Assembly: GCA_032433765.1 (NCBI GenBank)
Contig: JAVIAB010000046.1
Coordinates: 61,601,388-61,665,387, forward strand
Reading direction: 5' to 3'
Source: Megaustenia siamemsis
Lineage: Eukaryota > Mollusca > Gastropoda > Stylommatophora > Ariophantidae
Length of the DNA: 64,000 nt
The position numbers and the translations under genes are program-made. Positions 1 to 11,556 of this stretch are shown piece by piece. How positions within the stretch are numbered: position 1 is the first letter of the stretch; the number at the start of each line of letters is the position of its first letter. Under the pieces are notes generated by a model. It was not told where the DNA came from. It did not search any database and saw only the letters and a program-made list of their open reading frames with translations.

Positions 1-445
1 CTGGATTGCTCACACTACAACAACATGTACATCTCTTGGGGGAGGAACGGTCTCTTCCTTTACCTCTTCTGCAGTTACATCAGAGGCTGTTAATGTTTGT
101 TATGTGATGCTGTTTGCTGGTAACCATGTTACATGTCCAAACCATTTCATTTGTTGTCTCTGGATAGAGCTAAGAACTGGTGTTGCTCCCACTCTTTTCT
201 TCATTCCTTATTTTGTTTCTTATTGTCATATTCATTATTCTTCAAAGACATCTCATTTCAGTTGTTATTATCTTTCATTTTTGCTTTGTTTATTTGCATT
301 TTTGCAAGTCCATGTTTGACACTGAAAATACAAATTTGGCTGAAACATTTGGTTATGTATTGTTCATTCTGTATCCATTATGACACATTTGTTTTCTTTA
401 ATGGCTGCTATCTGTTCTATCATTAGATTTGCTTCTGTTTTCAAT
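1..445 (-). mobile_element. Non-LTR retrotransposon fragment (family H), C-terminal part
   Basis: Minus-strand translation with frameshifts gives CQTWTCKNANKQ, then NKIRNEEK, then QRQQMKWFGHV. These are the C-terminal blocks after the reverse transcriptase domain and match the better copy at 47105-48085 (YQCQTWTLDA, RDKIRNEKL). It is degenerate, and its left end is cut by the window. Confidence 0.6.
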
Positions 446-498
446 TTTCTCTTTTGCTGCTACAAAACTTCACACATATATGAACTCTTGTCTTAGCT

Positions 499-636
499 CA
501 ATGTTAATCTGCTATAATACTTCCCACATATATAAACTCCTCTCTCAACTCTTTGTGCTCAATGTTAATCTGATATAATACTTCCCACATATATAAACTC
601 CTCTCTCAACTCTTTGTGCTCAATGTTAATCTGCTA
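499..636. repeat. 62-bp tandem repeat, about 2.2 copies
   Basis: The unit runs from CTGATATAATACTTCCCACA through CAACTCTTTGTGCTCAATG. Two nearly identical copies and a partial third are followed by A/T runs. Confidence 0.8.
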
Positions 637-708
637 CTTTAAAAAAAAATATTATTTATGTTATAATCATGATTATTTATTTTAATTTTCTACTTTTTTT
701 TTTTTAAA

Positions 709-1075
709 GAAAAATGAAGCCTTTGAAATGTGGTATATATATATTTGTATATATATATATATAAGAATAAGTAGAATTGGATGGAAAGAAAATAAAACGA
801 ACGATGAAGTCTTAAAACAACTAAAAATGAAAAGAAAACTACTAAATACAATTCAAACAAGACAAATGCGATTTTTGGGCCATGTTAAATGTAATCTTGG
901 AAGGGAAAATACAAGGTAAAAGATGCAGAGGCAGAAGAAGACTAACATGGATGAGTAACATCAAAAGATGGACAAGTTAGCCTATGACAACCTGCACTAT
1001 CAAAGCAAGAGATAGAGCGGAATGACGCTCCATGGTAGCCAACCTTCGAAATGGAGACGATACTCAATGAAAAAA
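709..1075 (+). mobile_element. Family A retrotransposon, 3' fragment
   Basis: It encodes the family A C-terminus with breaks: NDEVLKQLKMKRKLLNT, RQMRFLGHVK, then CTIKAR and WRSMVANL equivalents. A short TA microsatellite (728-765) has grown inside it. It is 5' truncated. Confidence 0.75.
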
Positions 1076-1550
1076 GAAATCTATTTTAGTCAATTAAAAA
1101 AATTTGTTATGCAACCACATCAGTTACCATTTTCTTTCAATTTTTATTGACAGTAAGTTCTGTATCACTGCATAGGGAAACTTTAGGAACATTACAACAT
1201 GTGTGGAACATCCACATACATCTCCCAGCAATAGAATCTCATTATCTTTTAATAACAAACTCCAATATGAAGAAAAGGGGATGTGGCTGTAGCATTGAGA
1301 ATAAGACACGTGAAATCAGAAGATAGCAAGACTATCTGCTGGTAACAAATTATTATTTCGATCAAATTCCTGATGAATTTATGAAATTAATTAAATTTGA
1401 CATCATTTTTTTACCATGGTGTCATTCATAAATTGTTTAAATGAAGTATCTTTAAACTTATTTTTAAAAAAGAATAATAAAAATTGATTGCTTTGTAAAT
1501 AAAAAAATAGTTATAATCTTGGCTAAGTGATGAGAAGAAATAAGAATACA
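1076..1550. other. AT-rich intron sequence, no feature seen
   Basis: I see no coding similarity or clear repeat here. Confidence 0.5.
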
Positions 1551-1757
1551 ATCACAAATCAGCTCTAAAATGGGAAGGAGCAGGAAAGAGAAAAAGGGAC
1601 AGACCATGAGAGACACATTGAAGAACGATGATCAGAGGGGCAATAATAGCTGGCATTGATCCCCCTACTGAGATTGAGAAGTTTGCCCAGAACAGGGACT
1701 TATGACAATGTTCACTGCAAGCCCTGTATGATGTTTGATGGCACTGATGATGATGTA
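1551..1757 (+). mobile_element. Non-LTR retrotransposon 3' end, degenerate
   Basis: It reads SALKWEGAGKRKRDRP, then MIRGAIIAGIDPP and EIEKFAQNRD, the basic C-terminal block of B-like elements. It ends in GATGATGATG. It lies just downstream (in gene sense) of CUB exon 1837-2040. Confidence 0.6.
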
Positions 1758-1836
1758 AAATAATAAGCAATCATTGTTTATTAAGCACTGGCCTAGTTAC
1801 ACTTCACACAATAACATTTGTAGCTAAAATTCTCAC

Positions 1837-2040
1837 CTTCAGACTGGTATTCAGCATGGAATCCCCTCTTCTGGACAGAACCATCAGTATGAAAGATAAT
1901 GTTCATTTGACCCCTTGTTTGAATAATACCAGGAATATGACTGCCAGAGAATCTTCCCAAATTCTGAGAATTACCGAATGTGGAAGTGGTTTGTAGGCTG
2001 GACGCATTACCTTGTGATAGCACTACATAGTCATGATAGC
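1837..2040 (-). CDS. CUB gene exon 8: second half of CUB domain d
   Basis: 204 nt, phase 1 in and out. The acceptor is TTTACCTTTTAG and the donor is GTGAGA. It encodes YHDYVVLSQG, LGRFSGSHIPG, MNIIFHTDGS and GFHAEYQSE. The strand and glycine pattern is clearly CUB, but the places of Cys 3 (before YHDY) and Cys 4 (LGRFCG in relatives) lack cysteine. The second disulfide is therefore missing as a pair, while the acidic Ca2+-site residues remain. The phase 1 exit shows the gene continues to the left of the window. Confidence 0.85.
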
Positions 2041-2224
2041 CTAAAAGGTAAAAATATAAACAAATGATTAGAATATGTCAAGAATTATAACACAAAGTAA
2101 GCATTGTTTAGCAAGTCTGGATTGGGTTCAATATTTTATGCACAATGAGGACAATTCCATGTTGTAATCATTGCTTTTTTCCCTCTAGTTGCTGGTTATC
2201 ACAGCTAAATTATTATTACATTAA

Positions 2225-2480
2225 CTTCTACACTTTTAGCATATCCTTCTTAACAGTAAAATTAGTTTTACATTTGTTTTCATAATTTTTGTTGATAGCT
2301 GTGTGGATTGTGTTTTGATCTTTTTACATGACCAAACAATTAGCATTTTTTGTTTATGTATATATCTATTATTCTGCATGGTTGATCCCTGTACTTTTAG
2401 TGCCTCATTTCTAATTTTATCCCTCACATTGGCTCCTATCAAACTACATATTTCCTTTTTTTCGTATCTATCTTGCTGTG
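2225..2480 (-). mobile_element. Non-LTR retrotransposon fragment, C-terminal block
   Basis: Minus frame NVRDKIRNEALK followed by a WxxHV-like region degraded to VWSCKK places it near family H. It is short, so the assignment is tentative. The flanking stretches 2041-2224 and 2481-2928 show nothing else. Confidence 0.45.
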
Positions 2481-2928
2481 CAACATTGAAGAAAATAGAT
2501 CAAAATAAGGCCTGTTGTGTTGTGTTATTTAATCATGTATTGCAATGTTGAATACTTTTTTGCCCATAGGCAGTGCAACTCCTGGACAAGCTACACTGAG
2601 ATATCACCAATCTTGAGCTGACCATTCTTTATTTGAACTCTTTAATACTGATTATTGGCATTAAATTGTACACAAACCATGATGACAAATAATCTTCAAA
2701 CAATTTCTGGCAACTTTGGCCATTCCCTTTCTGCTTTATGTCACCTTTGCAATCTTTTTTTTTTACTTCACATATCTATTAACTCCCAAACGTTCGGTGT
2801 ATATTAAATTAGTACAAATTTTTATGATTGGGTGGTCCGATGTTTGCTGAGCCTTTTACAAGATATTTTGTGAGTAAAAAATTTTGAAGAATCACATAAT
2901 ATCAACATTTAATATGTGAGACTTTAAT

Positions 2929-5900
2929 CATCATTGAGTGCCGTCTCCACATCGAAGGTTGGCTACCATGGAGCGCCATTCCACTCTGTCTCTTGCTTTG
3001 ATGGTGCAGATTGCCATAGGCTGACTTTTCCATCTTTTGATGACACTCATCCATGTTAGTCTTGGTCTGCCTCTTTTACCTTGTATTTTCCCTTCCAATA
3101 TTACTTTTATTAGGCTGTTGTGTCTTTTAACATGACCCAAAAATTTCATTTGTCTTGCTCTAATTGTGTTTAGTAGTTCTCTTTTAATTTTTAGTTGGTT
3201 TAAAACTTCCTCCTCTGTTTTCTTTTCTTTCCATCCAATTCTACCTATTCTTCTATAAATCCACATTTCAAAGGCTTTCAAAGTCAATTTTCTGTTCTGT
3301 TTTCTGGTCTAATGTCCATGTTTCTGCACCATACAGGAATATTGAGAAGATGTAACATCTTGCTATTCTTAGTTTTAGCCCTGGTGTTATTTGTTTTGAT
3401 GTTAGTATATTTTTCATGGCATTGAAAATATTTTTTGCCATACCTATTCTTTTATTTATTTCAGTTGTACATTTTCCATCACTGGTTATAGTATGTCCCA
3501 GGTAGATGTAGTTCTGAACTGTCGCTAGATGTATTCCTTCCACTTTGATATTTAATTGTAGGTCTTGAGAATTTTCTTTGTTTATGATCATAGTTTTAGT
3601 CATTTTGATATTCATATCTAGTCCATATTTTTTGCCAGTCATGATTATTACATTAATTAATTGTTGTAGATCTTTAGGATTTTCTGCTAGTAGTAAAGTA
3701 TCGAAGAAACAATCATCACCATCATGCAGCATAAAAATAAACAAGACAAATCTGAAACAAGTGCAACTCGTCAAATACTTGGGCACAATAATAACATCAG
3801 ATGGGAGATGCACCACCGAAATAAAAAGCAGAATAGCTCAGGCCAAAATAGCATTTCAGAAAATGAAAAATATCTTATGCAACAAATCTATGTCAATAAA
3901 AATGAGAAAGAGAGTTCATCGGTGCTATATAGAACCAATTCTCACCTATGGAAGCGAATCATGGACAGTAGACAAACAAATGAAAAGACGATTGGAGGCC
4001 ACAGAGATGGGATTTCTCAGAAGAATGTTGAAAGTTCCCTGGACAGATAAAAAGACCAATGAGGAAGTTCTCAAGGAGGCCAACACAAAAAGGGAGCTGT
4101 TAAAAAACATCAGAAAGAAGCAATCAACATTTTTCGGGCACATCATGAGAAGAGGAAAGTTGGAATACTTGGTTACAACTGGCAAAATAAAAGAAAAAAG
4201 AGATCGCGGACGACAAAGAGAGAAAATACTGGATAGCTTGGTGTCTTGGCATGGAAAACAGTCAACAACAGAATTGATACAATGCACTGTGGATAGAAGA
4301 TTGTGGAGGGACATGATCACCTATGCCAACCGGTAAGGCACATGATGATGATGATGAGTAAAGTATCATCAGCATATCTTAGGTTATTGATTATCTTCCC
4401 ATTAATGTTTAGGCCTGGCATCCAGAATGAATTTTCAATCACTGTCCTCACGCTGAATATGGCTTCTTTTGTCCCACTGTTTTTCCTGAATCCGAATTGC
4501 TGCTCATCTAATTCAGTATTAATTTTATTCTGAATCCTTCCTTGTATAACTTTTAGTAAAATTTTGGTTACCTGGCTCATTAGGCTTACTGTTCTAAAAT
4601 CACTGCATTCAGCTGCACCACTCTTTTTAGGCAATGCAATGAAAGTTGATGTTTTTAGTTCATTTGGTATGTGTCCTGTATGGTATATGTCATTGCATAT
4701 GTCTGTGATCACTTCAATGCCGAAATCTTCTAGTGCCTGTATCATCTCTATCTGTATATTGTCAGGTCCTGCTGCTTTTTCCTTTTTCATTGTTTTTATA
4801 GCTTTTTCTACTTCAGATTTTATGATTATATAGCTTGATGTACATTTTATAAATGGTTTTTTGTCCCTTTCGTCATGAAATAATTCTGTTATGTATTCCT
4901 GCCATCTATCGATTATATCTTTGTTGTCTGTTAGCATTCTTCCCTCTTTGTTTGCAATACATCCGCTTCCTGCAGATTTTTTGTCTTTATTAGTTATTCT
5001 TTGTATTTCTGTGTGCATTCCTCTTAAATTTTTTTTACTTTCCATAGTTTTGACTTCTAGACATCTTTGGTTGAGCCAGTCTTCTTTTGCCTTTTTTGCA
5101 CATTTTTCGTATTTTATTATCAATTTTCTTGTATCTGGCAGTGTTCTTTGCTTGTCTTCTCTCTTCCATTTTTTCTAAAATGTTGTCATTTATCCATTTT
5201 TGTTTTTTGTTACTTTCCTTTTTGGGTAAGGTGATGCAGGATTCTTGTATTCTGTTTTTTCTGCATTGCCATTTGGTTGTGACTTTTTCTTCAGGATTTT
5301 CTCTTCTATACTGCTCAATCCCTTCTTCTAGCAGCTTCTGATATGTGTTCTTTACTTGTACAATATAAGTTTCTTTTACGTCTTTTTGATTTAACGCTGT
5401 TATATCTATTGGTATTGCTGAATTAGTCTTTTGTTTCTTTCTCTTTAATTTTATTTTCATTTTAATCATTACAGGATTGTGATCTGAATTAATATCTGCT
5501 CCTGGATAGGTTTTGGCTTTCTTTATGCTGTTCCGGAATCTGTCTTTTATCATTATATAATCTATTTGATTCCTCTTTCTACTCCAGGGCTTTTCCATGT
5601 GTATAATTTCCTTTTCTCTTGCTCAAAGTAGGTGTTACATATTATCAGCCTGTTTTCTTCACAAAATTGAATTAATCTTTCTCCTCTGTTATTTCTTTTT
5701 CCTAAACCATGATTTCATATAATGGTCTTATATCTGCCTTTTCCTACTTTTGCATTCATGTCACCCATTACAACCAAGATGTCTGAAGATTTCACTTGCT
5801 TCATAACTTTATTTAGATCTTCATAGTATGCTTCTATTTGTTCATCTGTATAGTCTTGAGTAGGTGCATATGTCTGAATTATTGCTATGTCAAATGGCTT

Positions 5901-6308
5901 TGCCTTCATTTTTATTACTATAACCCTATCATTGTATGTCAAGTGTGTATTTATATATTTTTATAGTTCTTGTTTTATTAGTATGCCTACCCCTCTTTGG
6001 TGTTCTGTTGTGTTACCTGAGTATATAAATGTATATTTATCATCTTGTATGTATCCACTTTCCTTCCATATTGTTTCTGATATGTCTAAAATATCTATGT
6101 TTAATCACTCTGCTTCTACCATAAGATATTCTAGTTTTCCTTGTTGGTATAAGGTCCTAACATTCCATGTGGCTATTTTTAGCTCGTTCCTAAAACAGTA
6201 GTTATAATTTCTCTCCATGGCTTTCTTTGGAATTCTACGTGATGAGGCTCCAATCTCTTTCACTGTGGTCTGCTATATTCATCTTTCATGTTCTGAATAT
6301 GCCTCATG
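2929..6308 (-). mobile_element. Retrotransposon A1, near full length, interrupted by D1
   Basis: It is flanked by an exact 11-bp direct repeat, GAGACTTTAAT, at 2918-2928 and 6309-6319. Without the D1 insertion it is about 2.7 kb. In minus sense it starts with an ATG at 6216-6218 (MERNYNYC), the endonuclease motifs IATWNVRTL, QTYAPTQ and MGDMNAKVG, and NSDHNPVM. The RT blocks follow (ADDT, LPKKSGAAECSDFRT), then the C-terminal GRIGWKEKKTEEEV and CGDGTQ near the stop, and a short ATG-repeat tail. Frameshifts and stops break the ORF, so it is inactive. Family relatives encode a nicking AP-endonuclease plus reverse transcriptase for target-primed integration; the RTE-like clade is my assignment. 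Confidence 0.85.
3703..4356 (+). mobile_element. Retrotransposon D1, 5'-truncated, inserted in A1
   Basis: A 654-bp insertion flanked by exact 11-bp repeats AGTAAAGTATC (3692-3702 and 4357-4367) lies within the ADDT coding box of A1. It carries the D C-terminus in one open frame: LGTIITSDGRCTTE, YGSESWTVDKQM, FFGHIMRRGKLEY and WRDMITYANR. It ends in (ATG)n. This is a clean target-primed, 5'-truncated insertion. Confidence 0.92.
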
Positions 6309-6544
6309 GAGACTTTAATAACATGTAAAAAAATATATATATATTTTTCAATTTTAATCTGTCCGTCCCGTCCGTCCGTCCATCCATCTATCTATCTATC
6401 TATCTTTCATTCGCCTGAAATATTGTCTTCATCTGTAATGTCATTTTTTGTACAAATTTTACTGCCCCCTGCAAATCCTGCAGTGGCCCATATAGTTTTG
6501 TCTGTAGTGTTGTATCTATGGGCCAATGGATTTTCCTCAGTCTA
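6309..6544. repeat. Short intergenic stretch with TCCG/TCTA microsatellite
   Basis: A CGTCCGTCCGTCCATC run passes into (TCTA)n at about 6360-6408. Nothing else is recognised. Confidence 0.6.
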
Positions 6545-6864
6545 ATATATCCAGTAATTCAGAACCAGTACAATGCAATAGAGAAGATTAAAAGCATTGA
6601 TGAACAGTGGGAAATGCTAAAAGAATCAATGCAACAAACATCAAAAGAGTTCACACCACCAGTGAGGACAAATTCAAGAAAGAAATGGATGACAGATGAC
6701 ATTTTGCAGCTAATGTATACAAGAAGAAGAAATAAAGAAAATAAAGATGAGTATAAGAAATTAAATAAAGAAATTGTAATAAAAAGCAATGAAGCAAAAG
6801 AAACATGGTTAAAACAGAGATGCAAAGAGATTGAAATGCAACAAAAAGGAGATGCTAAAGCAAT
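6545..6864 (+). mobile_element. Retrotransposon D2, left part (linker between endonuclease and RT)
   Basis: An open frame encodes IDEQWEMLKESMQQTSKE, KKWMTDDILQLM and KETWLKQRCKEIE. It is cut at 6864 by B1 and resumes at 10008 in the correct order (AIYKQIQELAGR). Confidence 0.85.
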
Positions 6865-9800
6865 TTTTCTCCGGCTTGGTATATAACCGTTGATCAGAGG
6901 TTTAACAAGCCGCTATCGTAAAAACGATGTTGTTAATGAAACGTAGACCTGATACAGAATGTGTAAATTAGCAGTAGATAGTTGTGATAGTTTTTTCGGC
7001 CCTAAAACAACAACAAAAATAGGATTCTGGAATGTTCGAACAATGGCCGCTCCGACGAAACATGCACAGGTCGCGAGCGAGATGGAGAGATACGACCTAG
7101 ATATTTTAGGATTAAGCGAAATGCGCTGGCTTGGAACAGGTAGGAGATCTATTGATAATAAAATAGTAGTTTTTTCTGGAAGGGAAGATGGAAAACACCG
7201 TGAAGGAGTAGGCATAATGATGACAGACATAGCTGCAAGAAGTTTATTAGAATGGGAACCGGTAAATAGCCGTCTGATACGAACACGCTACAAAACAAAA
7301 CATGGAAGACTTTCAATTATTCAATGTTATGCGCCTACTAACGAAGCTGATGATGAAGTTAAGGACGATTTTTATAACCAACTGCAACAACTTATAAACA
7401 AAATACCAAAACACGATCTTTTAATTGTAATGGGAGATTTCAACGCCAAAGTGGGACAAGATAATGCAGGAGTGGAACATGTGATGGGGAGAGAAGGCTG
7501 TGATAATACTAGTCAGAATGGAGAAAGATTAATAGAATTATGTTTCATAGAAAATTTAGTTATAGGTGGGACATTATTTCCACACAAAAATATTCACAAA
7601 ACAACATGGATATCTCCTGATGATAGAACCTCCAATCAAATTGACCACCGATGTATTAAACAACAATTCAGATCATCATTAATAGATGTAAGAGCATACA
7701 GAGGTGCTGATGTTAATAGTGACCACAACCTGTGCATTGGGAAAATAAGATTAAAATTTAGAAGCCAACAGAAGAGGTCAATTACACATAAAATTGATAG
7801 TCATAAACTGAAAGATGAAGCCATAAAGGAAAAGTTTAACATAGAGCTAAGTAATTGTTATACAGCACTCGGTGAAATAGACTTAGATATCAATGAGATG
7901 TGGGACTCACAGAGCAAAATACTAATGACAGCAGCAGAAGCAAGTGCTGGACTGAAGAAAATGGAAAAACGAGCTTGGATCTCAGACACCACGTGGAAAT
8001 ACATCAAAGAAAGAAGAGAAGCGAAGAGAGCCATGACTAATGTAAAGACAGATCTTGGAAAGGTTCTGGCAAAAGCAACATACAAAGAATTAGACAACAA
8101 AGTGAAAAGTTCAGCAAGAAGAGATACAAGAGCTTATATAGACAATTTGGCAGAGAAAGCAGAGACAGCTGCAATTACAGGAGACAGCAGAACTCTTTAT
8201 ACTGTGCAAAAGATGCTGACAAACACCTTTACATCCAGTGGAACACCAATTCTAGACAAATCTGGATTAATGCTAACAACGAGCGCAGACATAAAAGCCC
8301 GTTGGGCGGAACACTTCAAAGAAATTCTTAACCGTCCACTACCCCACAGTTTAATAGATTTTGAAACTGAAACACCAGCAGCAGAATTAAATGTAAATTT
8401 AGATGACTTCACCTTGAGTGAAATAAAAACCACCTTAAAGCTTATGACCAATAACAAGGCTGCTGGAGAGGATAAGTTAACAGCTGAGATCCTCAAGGCA
8501 ATTGATAGCCATAATCTAATACATCTCCAAAAAATGTTCAACATCATTTGGAAAACAGAGAAGACGCCTCATAAATGGAAAAAAGGAATCATTGTTAAGA
8601 TCCCAAAAAAGGGCAATCTTAGAGATTGTAACAACTGGAGAGGCGTGACACTTTTGTCAGTTGCCTCAAAGTTATTCTGCAAAATCATCCTAAATAGAAT
8701 ACAGGATTCAATAGATACAGTAATGCGTGAAGAACAGGCTGGGTTTAGAAAAGGGAGAAGCTGTATTGACCACATTTTCACTCTACGACTTATATTGGAG
8801 GAACACATTGAAAAGCAAAAACCTTTTGTACTTAACTTCATCGACTTCAAAAAAGCATTTGATAGTATTCATAGAGATTCTTTGTGGAAAATTCTGAAGC
8901 AATATGGTTTACCATCAAAAATCATAAATATTATCAAAGACATGTATGATGGTTACACATGTGCAGTTCGAACAGAGGAAGGACTGAGCGAATGTTTCCC
9001 AATAGAAACTGGGGTTAAACAAGGATGTATTTTATCGCCCTTGTTATTTGGAATTGTTATGGACTTCATAATGAAGAAATGCTGCACTGGTAATAAAGGC
9101 ATCGAATGGATACAAGGAGACCATTTGGAGGACCTCGACTTTGCTGATGACATAGTTCTCATCAGCAGTCAGATAAAAACGATGCAGGAAAACACAAATG
9201 AACTATCATCAATAGCCAGCAAAATTGGGCTTGAGATCAATCATGAAAAGACTAAAGTCATGACTAGTTTAATTCCAACAGGTGACAAAATATACATGGA
9301 AAACAAACCAGTAGAAGAGATTGATCACTTTATCTATCTTGGAAGTCACATTGATCGAGAAGGGGATACGAGCAAAGAAATTAAAATCAGAATAGCTAAA
9401 GCAGCAATGTCTTTCAGAAGCCTTGAAAAGTTGTGGAAATCAAAACTTATCAGCACAAACACAAAACTTAGGCTATTCAAATCAAATGTACTATCAACCC
9501 TTACGTATGAGTGTGAAAGCTGGAAAACAACAAGAGATATAGAAACAAAGTTGAACGCATTCGAAAATAAATGTCTAAGGAAAATACTTGGTATAGCATG
9601 GAACGAATTCAAAACAAATGAGGAAATTAGAGAAATCGCCAATCAACCACTAATATCTTCAGTAATAAAGAAAAGACGATGGTCATACGTTGGACATGTG
9701 ATGAGAAGAGATAATAACCGAATAGCAAAGCAAGCCCTCATATGGGAAACAACAGGTAAAAGAAAAAGAGGAAGACCCAGGGAGACACTGAGAAGAACAT

Positions 9801-9999
9801 TGATGAGAGAGGCAAGAGCAGCAGGAGTCGGCTCCCTCAATGAGATAGAACTGCTTGCACAGAACAGAGACAGATGGCGAGATTTGATAAAATATCTTTA
9901 AAAGAAAACTGCTAGAACAAAAAATCCATATAGGAGAAGGTGTATCTTGGTCTACGCCCTATGGGCCGGTTACGGCTCGAAAGGTCAATAGATAGATAG
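6865..9999 (+). mobile_element. Retrotransposon B1, full length with intact ORF
   Basis: A 3135-bp element is flanked by the direct repeat AAAGCAAT (6857-6864 and 10000-10007). It has a short 5' UTR, one 980-codon ORF, a short 3' UTR and a GATAGATAGA tail. Splitting D2 cleanly at this site confirms the ends. It is the only uninterrupted long retroelement ORF in the window and looks recent. Other copies, all 5' truncated, lie at 39714-40661, 45175-45983, 53071-55346 and 61691-62304. Confidence 0.93.
6959..9901 (+). CDS. Endonuclease-reverse transcriptase of B1 (980 aa)
   Basis: The single protein of an RTE-like non-LTR retrotransposon would nick target DNA and prime reverse transcription of the element RNA on it. 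The N-terminal AP-like endonuclease (about residues 20-260) has IGFWNVRTM, GLSEMRW, IQCYAPT, MGDFNAKVG (about 157), NQIDH and NSDHN, that is, the expected catalytic N, E, Y, D/N, D and SDH residues. The RT domain (about 480-780) has LTAEILK, RGVTLLS, GFRKGRSCIDH, FIDFKKAFDS, GVKQGCILSPLLF and FADDIVL (about 727), so both Asp clusters are present. The C-terminal part has FIYLGSHID, SWKTTRD and the basic KRKRGRPRETLR block (about 930). The ATG at 6959 is the first in frame and leaves 94 nt of leader. No stop or frameshift was found, so it is potentially functional. Confidence 0.93.
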   Translation: MCKLAVDSCDSFFGPKTTTKIGFWNVRTMAAPTKHAQVASEMERYDLDILGLSEMRWLGTGRRSIDNKIVVFSGREDGKHREGVGIMMTDIAARSLLEWEPVNSRLIRTRYKTKHGRLSIIQCYAPTNEADDEVKDDFYNQLQQLINKIPKHDLLIVMGDFNAKVGQDNAGVEHVMGREGCDNTSQNGERLIELCFIENLVIGGTLFPHKNIHKTTWISPDDRTSNQIDHRCIKQQFRSSLIDVRAYRGADVNSDHNLCIGKIRLKFRSQQKRSITHKIDSHKLKDEAIKEKFNIELSNCYTALGEIDLDINEMWDSQSKILMTAAEASAGLKKMEKRAWISDTTWKYIKERREAKRAMTNVKTDLGKVLAKATYKELDNKVKSSARRDTRAYIDNLAEKAETAAITGDSRTLYTVQKMLTNTFTSSGTPILDKSGLMLTTSADIKARWAEHFKEILNRPLPHSLIDFETETPAAELNVNLDDFTLSEIKTTLKLMTNNKAAGEDKLTAEILKAIDSHNLIHLQKMFNIIWKTEKTPHKWKKGIIVKIPKKGNLRDCNNWRGVTLLSVASKLFCKIILNRIQDSIDTVMREEQAGFRKGRSCIDHIFTLRLILEEHIEKQKPFVLNFIDFKKAFDSIHRDSLWKILKQYGLPSKIINIIKDMYDGYTCAVRTEEGLSECFPIETGVKQGCILSPLLFGIVMDFIMKKCCTGNKGIEWIQGDHLEDLDFADDIVLISSQIKTMQENTNELSSIASKIGLEINHEKTKVMTSLIPTGDKIYMENKPVEEIDHFIYLGSHIDREGDTSKEIKIRIAKAAMSFRSLEKLWKSKLISTNTKLRLFKSNVLSTLTYECESWKTTRDIETKLNAFENKCLRKILGIAWNEFKTNEEIREIANQPLISSVIKKRRWSYVGHVMRRDNNRIAKQALIWETTGKRKRGRPRETLRRTLMREARAAGVGSLNEIELLAQNRDRWRDLIKYL

Positions 10000-11460
10000 A
10001 AAGCAATATACAAACAAATTCAAGAATTAGCAGGAAGAAAAACGCAATCAAAAACTGGAGGTTTAAGATCAAAGGAAGGAGAACTGTTGATTGAACAAGA
10101 AAGAATAAGGGAACGATGAACAGAATACATTAAAGATCTTTAAAATGATGAACGAACAGAAGTAAATATTAAGGATAATGGAGAAGGACCAGAAATACTC
10201 AGAGAAGAAGTGGAAGACGCCTTGCACAGTATGAAAGGAGGAAAAGCTCCTTGACCAGATAATATAACTAAAGAAGAGATTGAAGCCATGGGTGATTTTG
10301 GAATAGAAATATTAACAAAAATATTGAAGGATATCTACAACAGCGGATATATACCAGACGACATGCTCAAATCAATATTTATAGCTCTACCAAAGAAATC
10401 TGTTGCGATTGAATGTGACGATCATCGCACAATAAGCCTTATGCGTCACATGACTAAGATATTACTAAGAATCATCATGCAAAGAGTGCAAAACAAAATC
10501 AGTCCAGAAATTAGTGATGAACAGTGTGGTTTTGGTGGAGGTAAAGGAAAGAGTAATGCCATTTATATCATAAGATCTTTAGTAGAAAGAGCCATATAGG
10601 TGAAAACAGATCTACACCTATGTTTCATAGATTATACCAAAGCATTTGACAAAGTAAAGCACCAAGAAATAATCAAAATTTTAGAAAGCATAAACGTAGA
10701 CAGCAAAGATCTAAGAATGATAAAGAACATGTACTGGCAACAAACAGCGGCCATAAGAACTGGAAACCAATTGGGAATGTTTCAACAAATAAAACAGGGT
10801 GTTAGACAAGGTTGTGTGCAGTCACCAGATTTGTTTAATATTTATAGTGAGATTATTTTAAGATCCATAAGGGGCATGCCTGGTATAACAATTGGTCATA
10901 ATATAAATAATCTAAGGTATGCTGATGATACAGTCTTAATCGCTAAGAGTGAAAATGAGTTACAAGAAATGTTGGACATTATAGTGAAAGAAAGCAAAAA
11001 TAAAGGATAAGTAATTTTGCCTTAATAGCAAAAAGACATAGGTAATGGTAACAACAAAGAAAAAGACATCACCTCAGTGCAAAATAAAGACAAGTGGAAC
11101 AATATTACAACAGGTAAATGATTTTAAACATTTGGGAACTTTGTTAACCTCAGACGGAAGATGTACAAAAGAGGTGAGATGCAGAATGGCTCAGGCAAAT
11201 GCAGCTTTCCAAAAAATGAAGAAGATACTATGCAATCCATTTTGACAACATAAACAAGAAAGAGAGTTCTTAAATGTTATGTAGAGCAAGTCTTAACATA
11301 TGGATGCGAATCATGGACAATAGGATAACAGACAAGAACATTACTGGCGTCTGTAGAAATGTGGTTTTACAGTAGAATGTTGAGAATACCATGGACAGCT
11401 AAGAAGAGTAATGAAGATATTCTGAAAGAGGCCAAAGCAAAAAGAGAGCTAATTTCCAAT
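10000..11460 (+). mobile_element. Retrotransposon D2, right part (RT and C-terminus), broken
   Basis: It continues the 6545-6864 copy after the B1 target duplication. It encodes NDIYNSGYIPDD-type finger, [43 protein letters not shown], then HLGTLLTSDGRC and RMLRIPWTAKKSNED, interrupted by stops and frameshifts. It ends abruptly at 11460. Confidence 0.85.
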
Positions 11461-11556
11461 AGTATCTTCCACAGTTGTTCTCTGTTTACTCTGTCAAATG
11501 CTTTTTCCTGGTCAATGAAGGCTATGAATACTATGTATTCAGTTCACTAAGGAGCT
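11461..11556 (-). mobile_element. Short inverted RT fragment
   Basis: The minus strand reads AFIDQEKAFDRVNREQLW, an RT catalytic block from a different family. It is wedged between two plus-strand D segments. Confidence 0.6.

Noticed and set aside
104..426. Hydrophobic plus-strand open frames
   Set aside because: They are antisense to a family H retrotransposon fragment on the minus strand.
7858..9840. Minus-strand open frames opposite the B1 ORF
   Set aside because: They are hydrophobic antisense shadows of the endonuclease-RT gene. The same shadows recur opposite every B copy.
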